From assembly GCA_905235745.1 (NCBI GenBank), contig CAJOMN010000013.1, forward strand, positions 77,931-114,588: a stretch of DNA of 36,658 nucleotides, given 5' to 3'. Below are positions 34,136-36,658 of this stretch, piece by piece. The DNA is from an uncultured Lachnospiraceae bacterium. Its GTDB lineage: Bacteria; Bacillota; Clostridia; Lachnospirales; Lachnospiraceae. Made by a program: the position numbers and the translations under genes. Position 1 is the first letter of the stretch; each line of letters begins with the position of its first letter. Under the pieces are notes generated by a model, which made no database searches, was not told the origin of the DNA, and saw nothing but the letters and a program-made list of their open reading frames with translations.

Positions 34136-34853
34136 CTTCTATCGAATCCTTCATATATTCTTCTATTATCTTTGTTTTTCCTCTTCGCCCGGCATAGCGA
34201 TTCATTTTCTTAACATCCACTCTATAGTTTTTCCTGATATTTCTGAATATCTCAGGAAGTTCTGCCGGACTATACGTAGCTTCTATGCTCTTATCCGCAA
34301 TAATATCAACCAGCATCTTCTCCATCGTGATCTCATGTGGTTGTGATGATGATAGCGGTGCCTGACTGATAAGTTCCAATACCACAACACACCCCTTCCT
34401 CCAATACCTTGAAAACTCAGTTCTGTTCGGCTTATACAAAACCATACCGCCAAGTTCCTGTTTAAGGATATCGAAAATATAGGTGCTCAAATCCTTTTCA
34501 ACCTGAACATAAACGGTATTCTGAGCAATCTGATGATTTAAGAACTCGTTGAGCACTACACTTTCAAACATCACGAACGACAGTTCAGGATATTTATTCT
34601 CCAATAGTCTTTCTACCTTTAAAACATCCTCCGTATATATTGGGCGATACTCTGGTAAAACATGCTGATCAGAGGTGGTATATTCGTCATATCCAACCCT
34701 ATACAATCTGTTATGGAGCTGCATATTATAAAGCATCCACCTGAATGTGGCATCATTCAGTTCATCGTTTTCCTTACGAAAAGCTTCAATCAGATCATTT
34801 CTGGTATATGTCCTATCACCATTCAAGTTTTCCAAAACATAATCTATATTCAT
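34125..34853 (-). CDS. AbiEi-type antitoxin / transcriptional regulator
   Basis: The 242-residue product from the ATG at 34853 (AAGGGGG upstream; an in-frame start at 34889 is unsupported) has an N-terminal winged-helix-like region (TYTRNDLIEAFRKENDELND) and a central domain typical of the cognate partners of AbiEii toxins (SFVMFESVVLNEFLNHQ). It sits immediately before and overlaps the toxin gene. In known type IV AbiE systems the antitoxin represses its own promoter and neutralises the toxin without stable binding; both are inferred here. Repeated TTTGTCAA boxes around the promoter are candidate binding sites. Confidence 0.8.
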   Translation of the reverse strand: MNIDYVLENLNGDRTYTRNDLIEAFRKENDELNDATFRWMLYNMQLHNRLYRVGYDEYTTSDQHVLPEYRPIYTEDVLKVERLLENKYPELSFVMFESVVLNEFLNHQIAQNTVYVQVEKDLSTYIFDILKQELGGMVLYKPNRTEFSRYWRKGCVVVLELISQAPLSSSQPHEITMEKMLVDIIADKSIEATYSPAELPEIFRNIRKNYRVDVKKMNRYAGRRGKTKIIEEYMKDSIEDVI

Positions 34854-34874
34854 TAACAAAAGCCCCCTTAGTAC

Positions 34875-34949
34875 TTTGTCAATTTTCAAAAAAATTGTCT
34901 ATGTGCTTATAGTATAAAGCACTGATATATTTGTCAAGCGTTTTGTCAA
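34875..34949 (-). repeat. Three TTTGTCAA direct repeats at the AbiE promoter
   Basis: TTTGTCAA occurs at 34875-34882, 34930-34937 and 34942-34949 on the plus strand. The latter two are spaced exactly 12 bp and cover the -35 region; the first lies between the promoter and the start codon. An inverted TTGACA is at 34964-34969. They look like an operator array for autoregulation. Confidence 0.5.
34909..34937 (-). promoter_or_regulatory. Sigma-A-type promoter of the AbiE operon
   Basis: On the minus strand, a perfect TTGACA (34932-34937), a 17-bp spacer and TACTAT (34909-34914) lie about 55 nt upstream of the antitoxin start. The -35 box is part of one of the TTTGTCAA repeats. Confidence 0.75.
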
Positions 34950-35070
34950 TTTTTTTTACTTTTTTGACATTATGCCGAAGGGAATTCCCACTATATTCCT
35001 TTACAGCGATATTGTTTGAAACATAAGACTTTCTCCGTTAAATTTCTTTTTTACAGTAAAATGGACAACC

Positions 35071-35107
35071 AAAAAAACCTGCCTTACCCTCATTGAGTAA
35101 AGCAGGT
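35071..35107 (-). terminator. Intrinsic terminator of the GNAT gene
   Basis: The arms ACCTGC/GCAGGT, extended by TTAC/GTAA after one mismatch (35077-35107), are followed on the minus strand by an uninterrupted run of seven Ts. It lies 38 nt after the acetyltransferase stop. Confidence 0.85.
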
Positions 35108-35145
35108 ATCTAAAATAGGTCTTCCCATTAGTTTTCCTCTACAAA

Positions 35146-35691
35146 TTACCGAATTAACTTAATCCATTCTTCCCGGCTGATGCTCGACACATGCGTAATG
35201 CCATTGGCTTCATCCGGATACTCACACTCAAAATGCATCCCAATTGACTCTGCAGTTCTGTATGAAGGTTCATTAGTGTATTTACAGTACGAATACAACA
35301 TAGGATAATCTGTGTTGCGAAATGCCCAATCCCTTACCGCGCCGGCAGCTTCTTTTGCATAACCCATACGCTGATGATCCTTGCGAATATGATAGCCGAT
35401 CTCAGGAAGCATTTCCCCGTTAATATTCTGCAGCGTCAGGCCGCAGTCACCGATCATTTCGCCCGTATCTTTCAAGCATACAGCCCACAGGCCAAATCCA
35501 TCCTTCAGATAGCGATTCATATTGCGCTTGATCCAATTCTTAACTCTTTCCTCATCAAAAGTATACGGATAATGCTGCATGATATCAGAATCCGCCAACA
35601 CGGCATACAACGCATCATAATCATCCGGATTCATTTCCCGCATGTACAGTCTTTCTGTATATATGATCACTGTTTTACCGTACTCCTGCAT
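35146..35691 (-). CDS. GNAT family N-acetyltransferase
   Basis: The 181-residue product has the RimJ/RimL-like form of the GNAT fold: TERLYMREMNPDDYDALYAV, GMIGDCGL-type strands and the acetyl-CoA loop HQRMGYAKEAAGAVRDWAF, followed by SYRTAESIGMHFE. The substrate (protein N-terminus or small molecule) cannot be told from sequence. The ATG at 35691 with AAAGG close upstream is preferred to the in-frame TTG at 35703. A terminator follows, so it is probably monocistronic. Confidence 0.85.
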   Translation of the reverse strand: MQEYGKTVIIYTERLYMREMNPDDYDALYAVLADSDIMQHYPYTFDEERVKNWIKRNMNRYLKDGFGLWAVCLKDTGEMIGDCGLTLQNINGEMLPEIGYHIRKDHQRMGYAKEAAGAVRDWAFRNTDYPMLYSYCKYTNEPSYRTAESIGMHFECEYPDEANGITHVSSISREEWIKLIR

Positions 35692-35754
35692 AATACCTTT
35701 CAAAACCCTATTGTACCCAAACGATTTTAAACGTCGAGTAATCTATATGGGTTG

Positions 35755-36658
35755 TCAGAATGAATCAAATAGGCTTATCTGATGATCGATCCAGGACTCC
35801 TGCCCTACGTCACTTATCTCATCATCGGGAGTGTAATTGCCAATCAGGAACGGGGAATCCGGATTGTGAGCTTTCATGTTGCGCTTAACAGCCTCAATAT
35901 CGTTATTGGCATAGCAGTACCTGCAAAGATGCCCGCAGCTGTCGTAGGCGCCGATATCCCCTGAGAGGTAACAGGCACATTCTTTTCTCGAGGGCTTTTT
36001 ATTGGGTACTATTAGTCTTTTCCCAAGGGCTTTCTCATAGTCTCCGACCGTCATGCATCCGGAGCAATCCGCGCCGTACTGCGAAAGGAAGTCGCCTTCA
36101 CCGCATGGTTTGACGATCATTCCATGAGCCTTCGCCATAGACACAATTTCTTTTCCCAAAAAATGCTTATCTTCCCGGGTGACGGAGGATATCCCGGGAA
36201 AATTCCGCTTCACCTTCTCATACAGATCGATGAAACTGATGACCACAATGCCGGTGTAGCCCTCAAGCTCCTTCGCCATCTGCTCAAAAGCCCAAAGATG
36301 GTAGTCCCTCGTATATCTTTCGTTTACAAGGATCGGATCATATCTCCAGCCGATGCGCTCCTTGCCCACCATCCCCGAAAGGGTCTTAAAATCCTCAATA
36401 ACCCTTTGCTTGTCGGGAACGGCCGGCTCTATGTCCTTGCCGTAGGGAGTTATAGTGACATACCAGAACTGGCCATAGCCCTCCAGAAGATCCATATATG
36501 GAAAAAAAGGTGACGGATTTTTGGAGCAAAACCCAATAATATCCACCACCTCAGGATCCAATCTGTATCTACTGACCTGAACGGGGTTAAAGGGGTTGCG
36601 CACGCACACAAAGCCCTCTTTAAGCCTGTTCGCCAGCCACTTTGGATAAAACGCCGGA
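35755..36658 (-). CDS. DUF1848 family protein (5' end outside window)
   Basis: The frame stays open to the window edge, reading AFYPKWLANRLKEGFVCVRN before the first internal GTG, so the true start lies beyond 36658; about 301 codons are visible. Family sequences include GFCSKNPSPFFPYMD, YGQFWYVTITPYG and ERIGWRYDPILVN. Near the C-terminus are CSGC, ECAC and a CGHLCRYCYAN motif (Cys-x3-Cys-x2-Cys), the spacing used by radical SAM enzymes for a 4Fe-4S cluster. Function is unestablished; an Fe-S enzyme is likely by inference. Confidence 0.85.
   Translation of the reverse strand, partial: PAFYPKWLANRLKEGFVCVRNPFNPVQVSRYRLDPEVVDIIGFCSKNPSPFFPYMDLLEGYGQFWYVTITPYGKDIEPAVPDKQRVIEDFKTLSGMVGKERIGWRYDPILVNERYTRDYHLWAFEQMAKELEGYTGIVVISFIDLYEKVKRNFPGISSVTREDKHFLGKEIVSMAKAHGMIVKPCGEGDFLSQYGADCSGCMTVGDYEKALGKRLIVPNKKPSRKECACYLSGDIGAYDSCGHLCRYCYANNDIEAVKRNMKAHNPDSPFLIGNYTPDDEISDVGQESWIDHQISLFDSF

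Noticed and set aside
1-36658. tRNA, rRNA, or intact transposase genes
   Set aside because: No cloverleaf-like sequence, rRNA core sequence or transposase motif was recognised on reading either strand.

Overview
The window looks like a chromosomal segment of a low-to-mid GC Bacillota genome, most likely class Clostridia and probably Lachnospiraceae. This is inferred from the gene set and grouping (serC-serA-DUF1015, yajC-tgt, DUF1292 protein, potABCD, glgB), strong GGAGG-type ribosome binding sites, and a few TTG/GTG starts. No rRNA, tRNA, CRISPR array or intact insertion sequence was seen.

Positions 1-28204 are mostly core genome. A minus-strand series carries DUF1015, glgB (glycogen branching), uppP (lipid carrier recycling) and the 5' end of an FtsK/SpoIIIE translocase. 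Next, also on the minus strand, comes a long gene train: a frameshifted lactonase, a VanY-like carboxypeptidase, tgt, yajC, ilvD, ilvB, serC and serA (wall trimming, queuosine, secretion, branched-chain and serine synthesis). Plus-strand potABCD encodes a polyamine ABC importer and converges on trpS and a GH13 debranching-enzyme homologue that has lost its catalytic residues. Then follow a DUF1292 protein, a DUF362 Fe-S-type protein, a membrane HD-GYP phosphodiesterase, a double zinc-ribbon protein, mgsA, and an ECF sigma factor with its overlapping membrane anti-sigma candidate.

From about 28.2 kb to the end the content is accessory and more AT-rich. It holds an RmlD-like reductase, decayed HigB/HigA toxin-antitoxin genes, a sugar O-acetyltransferase, a MATE exporter, an AraC regulator running into a nitroreductase remnant, an AbiEi/AbiEii-type toxin-antitoxin pair with repeated TTTGTCAA boxes at its promoter, a GNAT acetyltransferase, and a DUF1848 protein cut by the window end.

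The most unusual signals are non-coding. Three clear 31-32 bp spaced palindromes, and one degenerate fourth, lie a near-constant 18-21 nt upstream of four minus-strand genes once an identical 87-bp two-hairpin repeat is subtracted. That repeat sits between the palindrome and the ribosome binding site in two of the four cases. Together with the catalytically dead debranching homologue, these are the best candidates for something undescribed.
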